A DNA stretch of 64,000 nucleotides. It comes from Prochlorococcus sp. AG-347-E03 (GTDB lineage: Bacteria > Cyanobacteriota > Cyanobacteriia > PCC-6307 > Cyanobiaceae). Below the pieces are notes generated by a model. That model did not search any database. It was not told where the DNA came from and saw nothing but the letters and a program-made list of their open reading frames with translations. Shown one piece after another: positions 8,127 to 18,609 of the stretch (position 1 is its first letter; every line of letters starts with the position of its first letter). The DNA is taken from NCBI GenBank assembly GCA_003279115.1, contig QCBG01000002.1, positions 80,918 to 144,917 of the forward strand, in the 5' to 3' direction. Made by a program: the position numbers and the translations under genes.

Positions 8127-9542
8127 TTAACCCTGAACATCAAGCTTGTCGACAGTGTCAAACTCGAACTTAATTTCCTTCCAAGTTTCTAGAGCAATAG
8201 CTAATTCAGGACTATGCTTAGCAGCTTCCATAAGAATGTCTCTACTCTCTTTTTCGATTTCGCGACCAGCATTTCGTGCTTTTACACAAGCTTCTAAAGC
8301 AACTCTGTTAGCTGCAGCTCCAGCAGCAGAACCCCATGGATGACCATGTGTTCCTCCACCGAACTGAAGGCAGGAGTCATCACCAAAGATCGCTAGAAGT
8401 GCAGGCATATGCCAAACATGGATACCACCTGATGCGACTGCAAATACTCCAGGCATTGAACCCCAATCTTGATCAAAGAAGTTACCTCTTGATCTATCTT
8501 CAGGAACAAATGACTCTCTTAAGTTGTCAATATAACCAAGAGTTGTTTGACGATCACCCTCTAGTTTTCCAACAACGGTTCCAGTATGTAATTGGTCTCC
8601 TCCAGATAGTCTCAAACATTTTGCAAGAACTCTGAAGTGAATACCATGCTTTGGATGTCTATCAATAACAGCATGCATAGCTCTATGAATATGCAAAAGC
8701 ATGCCATTTTTACGACACCAATTAGCTAATCCAGTATTTGCAGTAAAACCACCAGTTATATAATCATGCATGATGATTGGCATATCTAGCTCTTTTGCAA
8801 ATTCAGCTCTTTCATAGAGTTCTTCAGGAGTGTTAGCAGTACAATTTAGATAGTGACCTTTAACTTCTCCAGTTTCTCGCTGAGCAAGCTTAACTGCTTC
8901 TGCAACAAACTCAAATCTTTCTCTCCAACGTTGGAATGGTTGAGAATTAATATTCTCATCATCCTTCGTTAAATCAAGACCTCCTCTAAGACATTCATAT
9001 ACAACTCGACCATAGTTTTTACCAGATAATCCTAATTTAGGTTTGATGGTACAACCAAGTAGAGGTCTTCCGTATTTGTTAAGTCGATCTCTTTCAACTA
9101 CGATTCCATTTGGTGGACCACCGCAAGTTTTAATGAAAGCAATTGGGAATCTAATATCTTCTAGACGTAGATGTCTAAGAGCTTTAAATCCAAAAACGTT
9201 TCCTACAAGAGATGTTAATACGTTTGTAATTGAGCCTTCTTCAAAAAGATCTAAAGGATATGCAATAAAAGCATAGAAAGCTTCAGGATCTCCAGGAACG
9301 TCTTCGATTCGATAACAACGTCCTTTATAAAATTCTAAGTCTGTAAGTAACTCGGACCAAACTGTTGACCAAGTACCTGTTGAAGATTCAGCGGCAACAG
9401 CTGCTGCAACTTCTTCTCTTGGAACACCTTCCTGACCTGTACATTTGAAACAGGCTAGTAAATCGGTGTCTAGGGGGACATATTCTGGAGTCCAGTAGGT
9501 ATCTCTGTACTCCTTTACCCCTGCGTCATACTTCTTACTCAT
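8127..9542 (-). CDS. cbbL: Ribulose bisphosphate carboxylase large subunit, form IA
   Basis: The 471-residue catalytic subunit that fixes CO2 on ribulose bisphosphate in the carboxysome. Catalytic and metal-binding motifs are intact: [13 protein letters not shown] with the catalytic Lys167, [11 protein letters not shown] with the Lys193 that is carbamylated, and [10 protein letters not shown]. The N-terminus ([19 protein letters not shown]) is of the proteobacterial form IA type found in alpha-cyanobacteria. It lies between csoS1 (68 bases upstream) and cbbS. Confidence 0.98.
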   Translation of the reverse strand: MSKKYDAGVKEYRDTYWTPEYVPLDTDLLACFKCTGQEGVPREEVAAAVAAESSTGTWSTVWSELLTDLEFYKGRCYRIEDVPGDPEAFYAFIAYPLDLFEEGSITNVLTSLVGNVFGFKALRHLRLEDIRFPIAFIKTCGGPPNGIVVERDRLNKYGRPLLGCTIKPKLGLSGKNYGRVVYECLRGGLDLTKDDENINSQPFQRWRERFEFVAEAVKLAQRETGEVKGHYLNCTANTPEELYERAEFAKELDMPIIMHDYITGGFTANTGLANWCRKNGMLLHIHRAMHAVIDRHPKHGIHFRVLAKCLRLSGGDQLHTGTVVGKLEGDRQTTLGYIDNLRESFVPEDRSRGNFFDQDWGSMPGVFAVASGGIHVWHMPALLAIFGDDSCLQFGGGTHGHPWGSAAGAAANRVALEACVKARNAGREIEKESRDILMEAAKHSPELAIALETWKEIKFEFDTVDKLDVQG

Positions 9543-9611
9543 AAGGATAAATTTAGGTCTGTGTAGGGAAAATAATTATTTTGCAAAATTTATAAATCTT
9601 GCTTTACTTAA

Positions 9612-9923
9612 TTAGTCCTTTTGACCAAGAAATTCACCGTTACCTAGAGCAGGTTCAACTTCTCTATGAGGACGAGCAATAATGTGAGCTGCAACTAAAC
9701 CGTCACCAACTCTTTCACAAGCATCAGCACCAGCTCTTACAGCTGCGTTAACTGCGCCTGTTTCGCCTCTAACTAATACTGTGACATAACCGCCACCAAC
9801 GAATTCACGACCAATAAGGCGAACTTCTGCTGCCTTTGTCATTGCGTCTGCTGCTTCGATTGCAGGTACAAGTCCGCGTGTCTCGATCATGCCGAGAGCG
9901 ATACCCATTGTTTCTGTAGCCAT
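9612..9923 (-). CDS. csoS1: Major carboxysome shell hexamer CsoS1
   Basis: A 103-residue single-BMC-domain protein that tiles the shell facets as hexamers. It reads GIALGMIETRGLVPAIEAADAM, then REFVGGGYVTVLVRGETGAVNAAV and HIIARPHREVE. It is the first gene of the minus-strand cso operon. Its codons look richer in G and C than those of its neighbours, as is common for very highly expressed genes here. No obvious Shine-Dalgarno precedes the ATG; a TTGAACATTCCACA motif lies 18 bases upstream. Confidence 0.97.
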   Translation of the reverse strand: MATETMGIALGMIETRGLVPAIEAADAMTKAAEVRLIGREFVGGGYVTVLVRGETGAVNAAVRAGADACERVGDGLVAAHIIARPHREVEPALGNGEFLGQKD

Positions 9924-9941
9924 TGTCTACTAAATACTAAA

Positions 9942-9955
9942 TGTGGAATGTTCAA
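9942..9955 (-). promoter_or_regulatory. Shared motif copy upstream of csoS1 (TTGAACATTCCACA)
   Basis: On the csoS1 strand this reads TTGAACATTCCACA and ends 18 bases before the ATG. The same word occurs at 10173-10187 and, on the plus strand, at 56971-56985. TTGAA-CA-TTCCA is an imperfect dyad, which would suit a dimeric regulator or a structured leader. Function unknown. Confidence 0.45.
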
Positions 9956-10149
9956 TTCGAAGAATGCTTCATTAAGTACTTATAAGTCAAGCGTTTTCGA
10001 CAAAATCTCCATTAATGTTTTTTCTATGATTCATAAGTTAAACTTATCACCCTTGGTACTATTGATATGTCAATACTTATAGAAATTAGTTAGTGCATCA
10101 AAACATACTGTTGTGTTAAGAAAAAATTTACATTATGTTATTTCCGTAC

Positions 10150-10199
10150 GAGACAGGCCCTGTCTATACAGGTGTGGAATGTTCAACCTTTCCTGTCTC
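10150..10199. promoter_or_regulatory. Alternative-hairpin element upstream of the cso operon
   Basis: The arm GAGACAGG at 10150-10157 can pair with CCTGTCTC at 10192-10199 (8 bp). Its AGACAGG part (10151-10157) can instead pair with CCTGTCT at 10159-10165 across a one-base centre. The two pairings exclude each other in RNA; in DNA the repeats could be operator half-sites. The second copy of the TGTGGAATGTTCAAC motif lies inside the larger loop. Confidence 0.5.
10173..10187 (-). promoter_or_regulatory. Shared motif, second copy in the csoS1/rdgB gap
   Basis: Reads GTTGAACATTCCACA on the csoS1 strand, an exact 15-base match to 56971-56985 on the plus strand. It lies 250 bases upstream of csoS1 and about 64 upstream of rdgB. 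Confidence 0.45.
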
Positions 10200-10250
10200 C
10201 GTATCAAGCTTTGAAGTAAGATAATATTCACAGTAAATTTATTTGTTATT

Positions 10251-10835
10251 TTGAACCTTCCAGTTCTAACGATTGCTAGTGGCAATCAAAGAAAAGTATC
10301 TGAAATTTCAGAGATGCTGGATGTTTTGTCTTTAAAGGTTCAGAAGCAACCAGAATATTTAAATGTCGAAGAGACTGGAAACACATATTTTGAGAATGCA
10401 CTTCTAAAAGCAAAAGCAGCTGCTTTAGAGACTAAAACTTGGGCATTAGCTGATGACTCGGGTCTTGAAGTAGATGTTTTAGATGGTCGGCCAGGAATTT
10501 ATTCTGCTCGATATGCCAAAACTAATGATGAGAAAATTAAAAAATTAATTAATGAACTTTCTGATAGTCCTTATAGGAGTGCAAGATTTATAAGTTGTAT
10601 GGTTTTGTGCGATCCCTCAGGAAACTTAGTTAAAGATACAACAGGAATATGCTGGGGAGAAATTCTTAAGAACCCCAAATATCCAAACGGGGAATTCGAA
10701 TCTATTTTTTGGGTAAAAGAGTCTAACTGTGTTTACGGTGAGCTCTCACAATCACAACTAAATAAATTAGGTAGTAGAGGTAAAGCTGCAAAAATTATGT
10801 CACCTTTTTTAAAAAAAGAGATAGGTTTAAGTTAA
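10251..10835 (+). CDS. rdgB: Non-canonical purine NTP pyrophosphatase (RdgB/HAM1)
   Basis: Hydrolyses dITP, XTP and similar damaged purine nucleotides to monophosphates, keeping them out of DNA. The 194 residues carry the family signatures TIASGNQRKVSEI at the N-terminus, ALADDSGLEVDVLDGRPGIYSARYA near 64-88, and a basic C-terminal part with LGSRGKAAK. The start is TTG at 10251; no ATG lies close by in frame. It sits alone on the plus strand between csoS1 and csoS1D, which is why the carboxysome genes form two blocks. Confidence 0.93.
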   Translation: MNLPVLTIASGNQRKVSEISEMLDVLSLKVQKQPEYLNVEETGNTYFENALLKAKAAALETKTWALADDSGLEVDVLDGRPGIYSARYAKTNDEKIKKLINELSDSPYRSARFISCMVLCDPSGNLVKDTTGICWGEILKNPKYPNGEFESIFWVKESNCVYGELSQSQLNKLGSRGKAAKIMSPFLKKEIGLS

Positions 10836-10859
10836 AAAAAAGTTTAAATTAAAAAATTC

Positions 10860-11630
10860 TCAATAATTTGAAATTTCTTCAATTGCTCTAATAGCAGCAG
10901 CTGCTGCTTCTTCTACATCTCCTTCTTTCCCGGCGAGAGTTAATCTACCAAAAGCTCCAACTGCCTTAACATCAACAACCGTTATATTAGATGCCTTTTC
11001 AGCTTCATTTGCTGCTTTTAAAACATAACCAGCAGGTTCAGTTTCTAATATAAACATACTCATTCCAGATTGAATCATTGATCCACTTCTGTTTTGTCTA
11101 TTTATTAAAACAGCATGATCTGGAGTAATCGCACGAATGACTTCAGTCCAACTTGTTGAAGGTTTTGTTCTTTTTCTAACTTCACTTCCAATAGCATCTA
11201 GAACAACATCTCCAGAATGTAAAACAGTGCTTTGATCTTTATGATATAGAGCAAGTGAACCAAATGCTCTTTCTACAATCATCTGACCAAGTCTTACATT
11301 ACTTGCTTTTAAGGCAATATCTGTGACTCTGTGAACGGCCATCCCAGGCGAAACTTCCATCCAAAGACATGAATCACCAGGAATAGGTAAAAAACCTCTA
11401 CTAACCGTACCCATATATGCAGCTAATTGAGGTTGAAGAGAATCTAAAAAAACATATGTTCTTAACTCAATTTGCTCAACTTGACTTGCTTGTCTGGATA
11501 CCAAAGACTTTTCTGAATCAGTTGTAATAAAACAGCTAGCACCACTGGCCTGAGATTGCACCTCAGATCCTGTGACAAGAGAACTCCCTTTTTTTCGGTT
11601 CCCTCTGTTTAAACTAGAAGTTGGTTCCAT
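10860..11630 (-). CDS. csoS1D: Carboxysome shell protein CsoS1D, tandem BMC domains
   Basis: A 256-residue protein with two BMC domains (about 55-150 and 160-255) after a polar N-terminal extension. In the solved family member, trimers stack into a gated pore that may pass larger metabolites such as RuBP. Visible features are [14 protein letters not shown], a [21 protein letters not shown] segment, and in domain two [24 protein letters not shown]...[19 protein letters not shown]. It lies upstream of csoS1 but is separated by plus-strand rdgB, so it needs its own promoter. Confidence 0.93.
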   Translation of the reverse strand: MEPTSSLNRGNRKKGSSLVTGSEVQSQASGASCFITTDSEKSLVSRQASQVEQIELRTYVFLDSLQPQLAAYMGTVSRGFLPIPGDSCLWMEVSPGMAVHRVTDIALKASNVRLGQMIVERAFGSLALYHKDQSTVLHSGDVVLDAIGSEVRKRTKPSTSWTEVIRAITPDHAVLINRQNRSGSMIQSGMSMFILETEPAGYVLKAANEAEKASNITVVDVKAVGAFGRLTLAGKEGDVEEAAAAAIRAIEEISNY

Positions 11631-11727
11631 TCACGCGACTATAACTGATAAGGGTTCATTTTTTCTATTAAATTTACTTGCATGCTTCCCACAAAACGAT
11701 AACTTCAAGTAAAAGATATGCATTTTT

Positions 11728-12096
11728 ATGGGAACTTCTCAAAAAAAAGAACCAAATGGTTCTTGTACTGAAAAAGAATTAACTCCTGATCAAACTCTTG
11801 GATTAGTTAGCCTAAGTTTGATGCAAAAACTATCTCAGAAAGACCCATCTTTTAGTTGGTTAGAAGATGATAAAATTGAAAAAGTAAATCTCAAAAACCT
11901 TAGAGATAGATTGGAGTTAACGCAATTAGCTTTAAATACAGGAGCACCATTAACTACTTCAGAAGTGACAGCTTTAATTGGAGCAAAACCCGGGAAATCT
12001 AAGTTAGAAAGAGCAGGATTATTAGCTACCAAAATAGCTAGAAATGTATGGAAGATTTCAAAAACAAGTCAAGCAAATTCCTTCTATAGAAATTAA
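11728..12096 (+). CDS. Unknown conserved-looking protein upstream of chlN
   Basis: A 122-residue protein I do not recognise. The first 45 residues are polar; the rest is predicted helical (LKNLRDRLELTQLALNTG). The C-terminal part, LTTSEVTALIGAKPGKSKLERAGLLATKI followed by ARNVWKISK, has the look of a small winged-helix or helix-turn-helix domain, with a helix ending in GAKPG and a following recognition-like helix. No membrane segment and no signal peptide. It is cocistronic in direction with chlN, 158 bases upstream, so a link to chlorophyll gene control is possible but not shown. Confidence 0.7.
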   Translation: MGTSQKKEPNGSCTEKELTPDQTLGLVSLSLMQKLSQKDPSFSWLEDDKIEKVNLKNLRDRLELTQLALNTGAPLTTSEVTALIGAKPGKSKLERAGLLATKIARNVWKISKTSQANSFYRN

Positions 12097-12223
12097 ATTA
12101 CGTCCCAAATTTTTTTTTTTATAATTCCCATTTAAGTATTTAAACATTCATATAAGTTTTTTAAATGTGTACGTTTTGTAAGAGAACTTATTAATTACTT
12201 TCTTAAATTTAAAAGTTTATGCA

Positions 12224-12240
12224 AGCTTAAAATATAAGCT
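12224..12240 (+). promoter_or_regulatory. Small hairpin in the chlN leader
   Basis: AGCTTA-aaata-TAAGCT forms a perfect 6-bp stem and ends 14 bases before the chlN ATG, where it could affect ribosome access. Short AT-rich stems arise easily by chance here, so weight is low. Confidence 0.25.
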
Positions 12241-12245
12241 CTTGA

Positions 12246-13511
<1,266 letters not shown>

Positions 13512-13516
13512 AAACT

Positions 13517-15088
13517 ATGGAATTAACTCTTTGGACGTATGAAGGACCACCACATGTTGGTGCTATGAGAATTGCATCGTCCATGAAAGATATTCATTAT
13601 GTGCTTCATGCCCCCCAAGGAGATACATATGCAGATCTTCTCTTTACCATGATCGAGAGGAGGGGGCAAAGGCCTCCAGTAACTTATACAACTTTTCAGG
13701 CTAGAGACCTTGGAGGCGATACAGCAGAATTAGTGAAGAAAAATATTAAGGAAGCGGTTGAACGATTCAAACCCAAAACTCTTTTAGTCGGAGAAAGTTG
13801 TACAGCAGAACTTATCCAAGACCAACCTGGAGCACTTGCGAAAGGTATGGGGTTTGATATGCCGATTGTTAATCTTGAATTACCTGCTTATAGCAAGAAA
13901 GAAAATTGGGGGGCTTCAGAAACCTTTTATCAACTAACGAGAACCCTCTTAAAAGAAAAAGTAAGTTCTTCAGACAAAATAAATCCCCTTAGGTGGAGGG
14001 AATTAGGTAGGAGACCAAAAGTTAATATACTTGGTCCTTCATTATTAGGATTTAGATGCAGAGATGATGTAATCGAAATCCAACGCATACTTTCGGAACA
14101 AGGTATAGATACAAACGTAGTTGCTCCATTAGGTGCTAGTCCTGATGATATTGAGAGACTAATTGATGCTGAAATAAATATCTGTCTTTATCAAGAAATT
14201 GCTGAAGCTTCATGTGAGTGGCTTAAACGGAACTTTGGAATGGAATATACGAATACTATTCCTATTGGAATAAAAAATACAATTAAATTTATAAATGAAG
14301 TTCATGAGAAATTAGATCTTCCTTTAACGAATAAAGAAGAATTAGAAAATAAATCAAAACTTCCTTGGTACTCAAAATCAGTTGACTCTAATTATCTTAC
14401 TGGTAAAAGAGTTTTTATTTTTGGTGATGGAACACATGCAATTGCAGCAGCCAAAATTGCTAAGGAAGAATTGGGTTTTGAAGTAGTGGGTCTTGGAACA
14501 TACAGCAGGGAGATGGCCAGGCAAGTAAGAGCTACTGCAAAAGATCTTAATGTAGAAGCTCTGATAACTAACAATTATCTAGAAGTGGAAGATGCCATGA
14601 AAAAGGCAGCCCCTGAACTAGTTTTAGGGACCCAAATGGAAAGGCATAGTGCAAAAAGGCTCGGTATTCCATGCTCAGTAATTAGTACACCAATGCATGT
14701 TCAAGATGTACCTGCAAGATACAGCCCTCAAATGGGATGGGAAGGAGCAAATGTGATTTTTGATGACTGGGTGCATCCCTTAATGATGGGCTTAGAAGAG
14801 CATCTTATTGATATGTTCAAACATGACTTTGAGTTTGTTGATGGCCATCAAAGCCATTTAGGACATACAGCCACAAACACAAATGATTTTTTAAATTCTG
14901 AGGACAAAAAAGAAAAAAATAGTAAAGAAGGAATTATCTGGACTGAATCTGGTAGAGCTGAATTAACAAAAGTTCCATTTTTTGTAAGAGGTAAAGTCAA
15001 AACAAATACTGAAAAATACGCAATCTTGAGAGGAATTCCAGAGATAAGCGATGAAACTCTTTACGATGCCAAAGCGTATTTTAGTTAA
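13517..15088 (+). CDS. chlB: Light-independent protochlorophyllide reductase subunit B
   Basis: The 523-residue partner of ChlN. Asp36 in PQGDTYADL is the unusual aspartate ligand of the NB iron-sulphur cluster, present here as expected. The C-terminal part holds the nitrogenase-like cofactor domain, with [21 protein letters not shown] and the small C-terminal PCP-red-type domain. It follows chlN closely; chlL is 191 bases downstream on the same strand. Confidence 0.97.
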   Translation: MELTLWTYEGPPHVGAMRIASSMKDIHYVLHAPQGDTYADLLFTMIERRGQRPPVTYTTFQARDLGGDTAELVKKNIKEAVERFKPKTLLVGESCTAELIQDQPGALAKGMGFDMPIVNLELPAYSKKENWGASETFYQLTRTLLKEKVSSSDKINPLRWRELGRRPKVNILGPSLLGFRCRDDVIEIQRILSEQGIDTNVVAPLGASPDDIERLIDAEINICLYQEIAEASCEWLKRNFGMEYTNTIPIGIKNTIKFINEVHEKLDLPLTNKEELENKSKLPWYSKSVDSNYLTGKRVFIFGDGTHAIAAAKIAKEELGFEVVGLGTYSREMARQVRATAKDLNVEALITNNYLEVEDAMKKAAPELVLGTQMERHSAKRLGIPCSVISTPMHVQDVPARYSPQMGWEGANVIFDDWVHPLMMGLEEHLIDMFKHDFEFVDGHQSHLGHTATNTNDFLNSEDKKEKNSKEGIIWTESGRAELTKVPFFVRGKVKTNTEKYAILRGIPEISDETLYDAKAYFS

Positions 15089-15109
15089 TTTACTTACTAA
15101 TAAACTATA

Positions 15110-15143
15110 ATTAAGTCATGAGTATTTTAACTCATAATTTAAT
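15110..15143 (+). other. AT-rich hairpin between chlB and chlL
   Basis: ATTAAGTCATGAGT at 15110-15123 pairs with ACTCATAATTTAAT at 15130-15143 around a six-base loop, with one mismatch and one G-U. No T-run follows, so it is a weak terminator candidate; it could instead protect the chlNB mRNA end. The rest of the 191-base gap shows nothing else I can name. Confidence 0.35.
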
Positions 15144-15279
15144 AGAATTCATCCTAAAAATTAAGTTATAAGAACATCTTTCCCAACTTTAATACAATTA
15201 AATACATATTTGTTTAAAAACATAATTCATGTGTATTTACGCTGCAAGAATATAAATAATAATGTGTTTTAAGCTTTAA

Positions 15280-16173
<894 letters not shown>

Positions 16174-16185
<12 letters not shown>

Positions 16186-17184
16186 AACCAATTGTTTTGT
16201 TAGATCATAAGTTTGTTGTGAGGTCTTTGTATTAACTATTCTTTTTGACAACTTTTGAGAAAAAGCTTTTCTACCAGTTTTCTGGCGATTTCCCCAGCTC
16301 CAATGGACTGATGGTTTAGCAAATTCTTTATAGGTTGCCACCTTAGCCACTCTCTCTCCTGCCAACCTTTGGGAAACATATCCTTTTGTTATAAATTTTT
16401 GAAAAATCGGGAATAAAAATCTAAATAACCAAGGAGTATCTCTAAAAAGTTTTGTATCAGCAACACATCCAGGATATAGAGAATTTACAATAATTTTCTC
16501 TGCTGGATATCTTTTTGATAGTTCCTGAACGGTCACCATATTGCAAAGTTTACTATCCTTATAAGCTTTACCAGGTTTGAATTTCTTTCCATTCGCCATA
16601 CTTATCGGAGGTAAAAATCCATTTTTAAATCCAGATAAGTCTCCTAGATCAGCTGGAGCAGGGATAGGGATCTTTCCTCCAAGTTCTGAATAATTAGCTG
16701 TAACAGTTCCTAATACTGTAATCCTTGGCTTAAATAAACTAGCTTTTCCATTTAGGAAAATTTCTCTTTCTGAAGATAAAATATTCTTTAAAAGCAGATT
16801 TATCATTAGGAAATGCCCAAAATGATTAACTGCCATAGAGTTTTCAAAACCCTGAAGAGATCTTTCAGGTCTCTTCAGTCTAGGCTTATAAACTGCTGCA
16901 TTACAAATAAGAGAATTTATTGGTTTTTTAAATCTATCCAATATTTCATTGCAACCTTTTCTTACATCATCCAAATTCGAGAGATCTATTTCTACAAAGT
17001 GTATATTTTCAAATTCCTCTTTTGTTAAGAATTCCTCAGCTATTGATATAGCTCTTTTATTTGATCGATTAACAGCTATGACTTCCCATCCAAATCTTAT
17101 AAGAGGTTTTAGAGTATTTAATCCGACTCCTGAAGTTGTGCCTGTTATTAGGGCTAATCCCTTAATGTCTTTACTCACTAGCAA
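16174..17184 (-). CDS. por: Light-dependent protochlorophyllide reductase
   Basis: A short-chain dehydrogenase that uses light and NADPH to reduce protochlorophyllide, the same step as ChlLNB. The 336 residues show the cofactor-binding ALITGTTSGVGLNTL near the N-terminus, LICNAAVYKP, and the catalytic YKDSK (YxxxK). The start is TTG at 17184; a GTG three codons in is an alternative. It faces chlL tail to tail, so the light-using and dark-working enzymes for one step lie next to each other. Confidence 0.95.
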
Positions 17185-17232
17185 AAAATTTAATCGTAAA
17201 AAAATAAGTAAAAAGATTTTAGATCATACTTA

Positions 17233-17580
17233 TCAACGCCATATTACTCTGATAATGTCCCTAGAAATCATTTGATCCTGATCCTTCATAAATCTTTGCT
17301 CACCTTCAGCAGAAAATAAATCGTCAAACCTACTCGTCAAATTATTATATCGATAGTTTTCGTATGAAAATGAGTCTTGAATTTCCCTTAGCCTTGTTAA
17401 TCTAACTTTGGAACTATATCCAAGCTTAATTAAGCTTATTAATGCTAAAAGGGAAAAGCAAATTTTTATGATCAAGAAAACAAAGGATACAAAATTTTCC
17501 TGTTTCTGTTGATCTTTTTTAAATACAGAACTTTGGTATTTTTTAATAAAATTTATATTTTTAAATGTAGATTCTGACAA
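17233..17580 (-). CDS. Unknown single-span membrane protein near por and psaM
   Basis: A 115-residue protein with one hydrophobic segment (about 29-50, VSFVFLIIKICFSLLALISL) between a lysine-rich N-terminus and a polar, charged C-terminal half (RLTRLREIQDSFSYENYRYNNLTSRFDDLF) that could form a short coiled coil. I do not recognise the family; the layout recalls FtsB/FtsL-type proteins but this is only a resemblance. TTG start at 17580. It lies between por and psaM on the same strand and may share their transcript. Confidence 0.65.
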   Translation of the reverse strand: MSESTFKNINFIKKYQSSVFKKDQQKQENFVSFVFLIIKICFSLLALISLIKLGYSSKVRLTRLREIQDSFSYENYRYNNLTSRFDDLFSAEGEQRFMKDQDQMISRDIIRVIWR

Positions 17581-17664
17581 ATTTAGTTCTTAGAAAAATT
17601 ACTGAACAAGTCAATTCAGCTTAACTACATTATTACCTTAAAAATATAAATTTTCTAATAGATT

Positions 17665-17769
17665 TTAGTTTCTGCCTAAGCTAATTCCTAATCTAAGAGC
17701 AAGAACTCCTGCATGCATAACAACTATTAGGCTAAGTGCAATTAAATTTATTGTTTGAGTGGGCTCCAT
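17665..17769 (-). CDS. psaM: Photosystem I subunit XII, PsaM
   Basis: A 34-residue one-helix protein, [20 protein letters not shown] followed by [14 protein letters not shown]. The sequence matches what I know of PsaM from marine picocyanobacteria. PsaM sits at the trimer interface of photosystem I. The ATG is at 17767-17769 and the stop at 17665-17667. It lies upstream of the unknown membrane gene and por on the same strand, so a pigment-and-photosystem cluster is plausible. Confidence 0.88.
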   Translation of the reverse strand: MEPTQTINLIALSLIVVMHAGVLALRLGISLGRN

Positions 17770-17869
17770 AGTAAAAAAAGATTTCCTATATTCTCCACCC
17801 AAAAGAGGGGGTTTGACACACTATTACAAAATGATGTTACGTAATTAATAATTTGAAAGAAAAAATTTA

Positions 17870-18598
17870 TTGAAAATTATCATAAATAAAACTACAGAGT
17901 TAATTTTGGGATTAGGAAATCAAGCTTTAATTTTTTCGACAACTAATCTACCTGGATTTGATCAAATGGCTTTAGATTTAAATTCTCTAGATCAGACTAT
18001 TTCCAATTCTGAAATAATTCTTACTTTAAGGTTCTACTATTGGGCGGGAGATTGGCTTTCAATTGGTTATCACCAAAAGGAAATTCCTACTCATTGGGAA
18101 AAATTATTATCAAATGGAGAAATTAATATTGTAAGACGCCCCTCTGGAGGGGGGGCTGTTTTGCATTCAGGAGGCATAACCTATGCATTAACATTTAAAA
18201 AAAATTATTATAAAATCCTTAGTTATGAAATGGTAAATAATTGGTTAATTAAGAGTTTTAAAGAATTAGGCCTCAAATTACAATATGGTAATTTACAAAA
18301 ATCAACAATAACATCTAATTGTTTTGGGACTTCATTAATTTCTGATTTAGTTGATCAGGATGGGTTTAAGAGAATAGGAAGTGCCCAATATCGTAAAAAA
18401 GGTGCCTTTCTTCAACATGGAGAGATTCAAACAAATCCTTCACAAGATTTATGGTTCAAATTATTTAGAGAAGAGGCTCCACCTAAAGTAAATCTAAACC
18501 TCACAAATGATGAAATAATTCAACATTTAAGTAATTCATTTCAAAAGAATAAATCAAATATAAAGTTCAAAAATATAATTATAGATAAAAAATTTTGA
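17870..18598 (+). CDS. Lipoate-protein ligase A-like protein (BPL/LplA/LipB family)
   Basis: A 242-residue protein with the RRPSGGGAVLH lipoyl-AMP-binding motif at about 89-99, followed by GGITYAL and a GTSLIS/RRKGAFLQHGEI-like stretch. Family members attach lipoate or octanoate, or biotin, to carrier domains. The N-terminal QMALDLNSLD segment fits the cyanobacterial subgroup often annotated as a biotin/lipoate ligase; the exact substrate is open. TTG start at 17870, no ATG nearby. Convergent with the protease gene downstream. Confidence 0.82.
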   Translation: MKIIINKTTELILGLGNQALIFSTTNLPGFDQMALDLNSLDQTISNSEIILTLRFYYWAGDWLSIGYHQKEIPTHWEKLLSNGEINIVRRPSGGGAVLHSGGITYALTFKKNYYKILSYEMVNNWLIKSFKELGLKLQYGNLQKSTITSNCFGTSLISDLVDQDGFKRIGSAQYRKKGAFLQHGEIQTNPSQDLWFKLFREEAPPKVNLNLTNDEIIQHLSNSFQKNKSNIKFKNIIIDKKF

Positions 18599-18607
18599 TG
18601 ACAAAAT
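18592..18607. terminator. Possible terminator between convergent genes
   Basis: ATTTTG-ATGA-CAAAAT, a perfect 6-bp stem spanning the stop of the lipoate-ligase-like gene and lying before the stop of the opposing protease gene. Short and AT-rich, hence low weight. Confidence 0.3.
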
Positions 18608-18609
18608 CC

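Larger units (their letters stand above)
9924..10250. promoter_or_regulatory. csoS1/rdgB divergent intergenic region
   Basis: A 327-base gap between the divergent genes csoS1 and rdgB, one of the two longest in the window. I find no credible ORF. It holds two copies of the TGTGGAATGTTCAA motif (9942-9955 and 10173-10187) and a hairpin-forming element at 10150-10199. It must carry the main promoter of the carboxysome operon and probably that of rdgB; TAAGATAATATTC about 30 bases before rdgB is a possible -10 for the latter. A small RNA cannot be excluded. Confidence 0.6.

Noticed and set aside
12110..12120. Run of 11 T after the unknown gene before chlN
   Set aside because: No stable stem precedes it, so I do not call a terminator.
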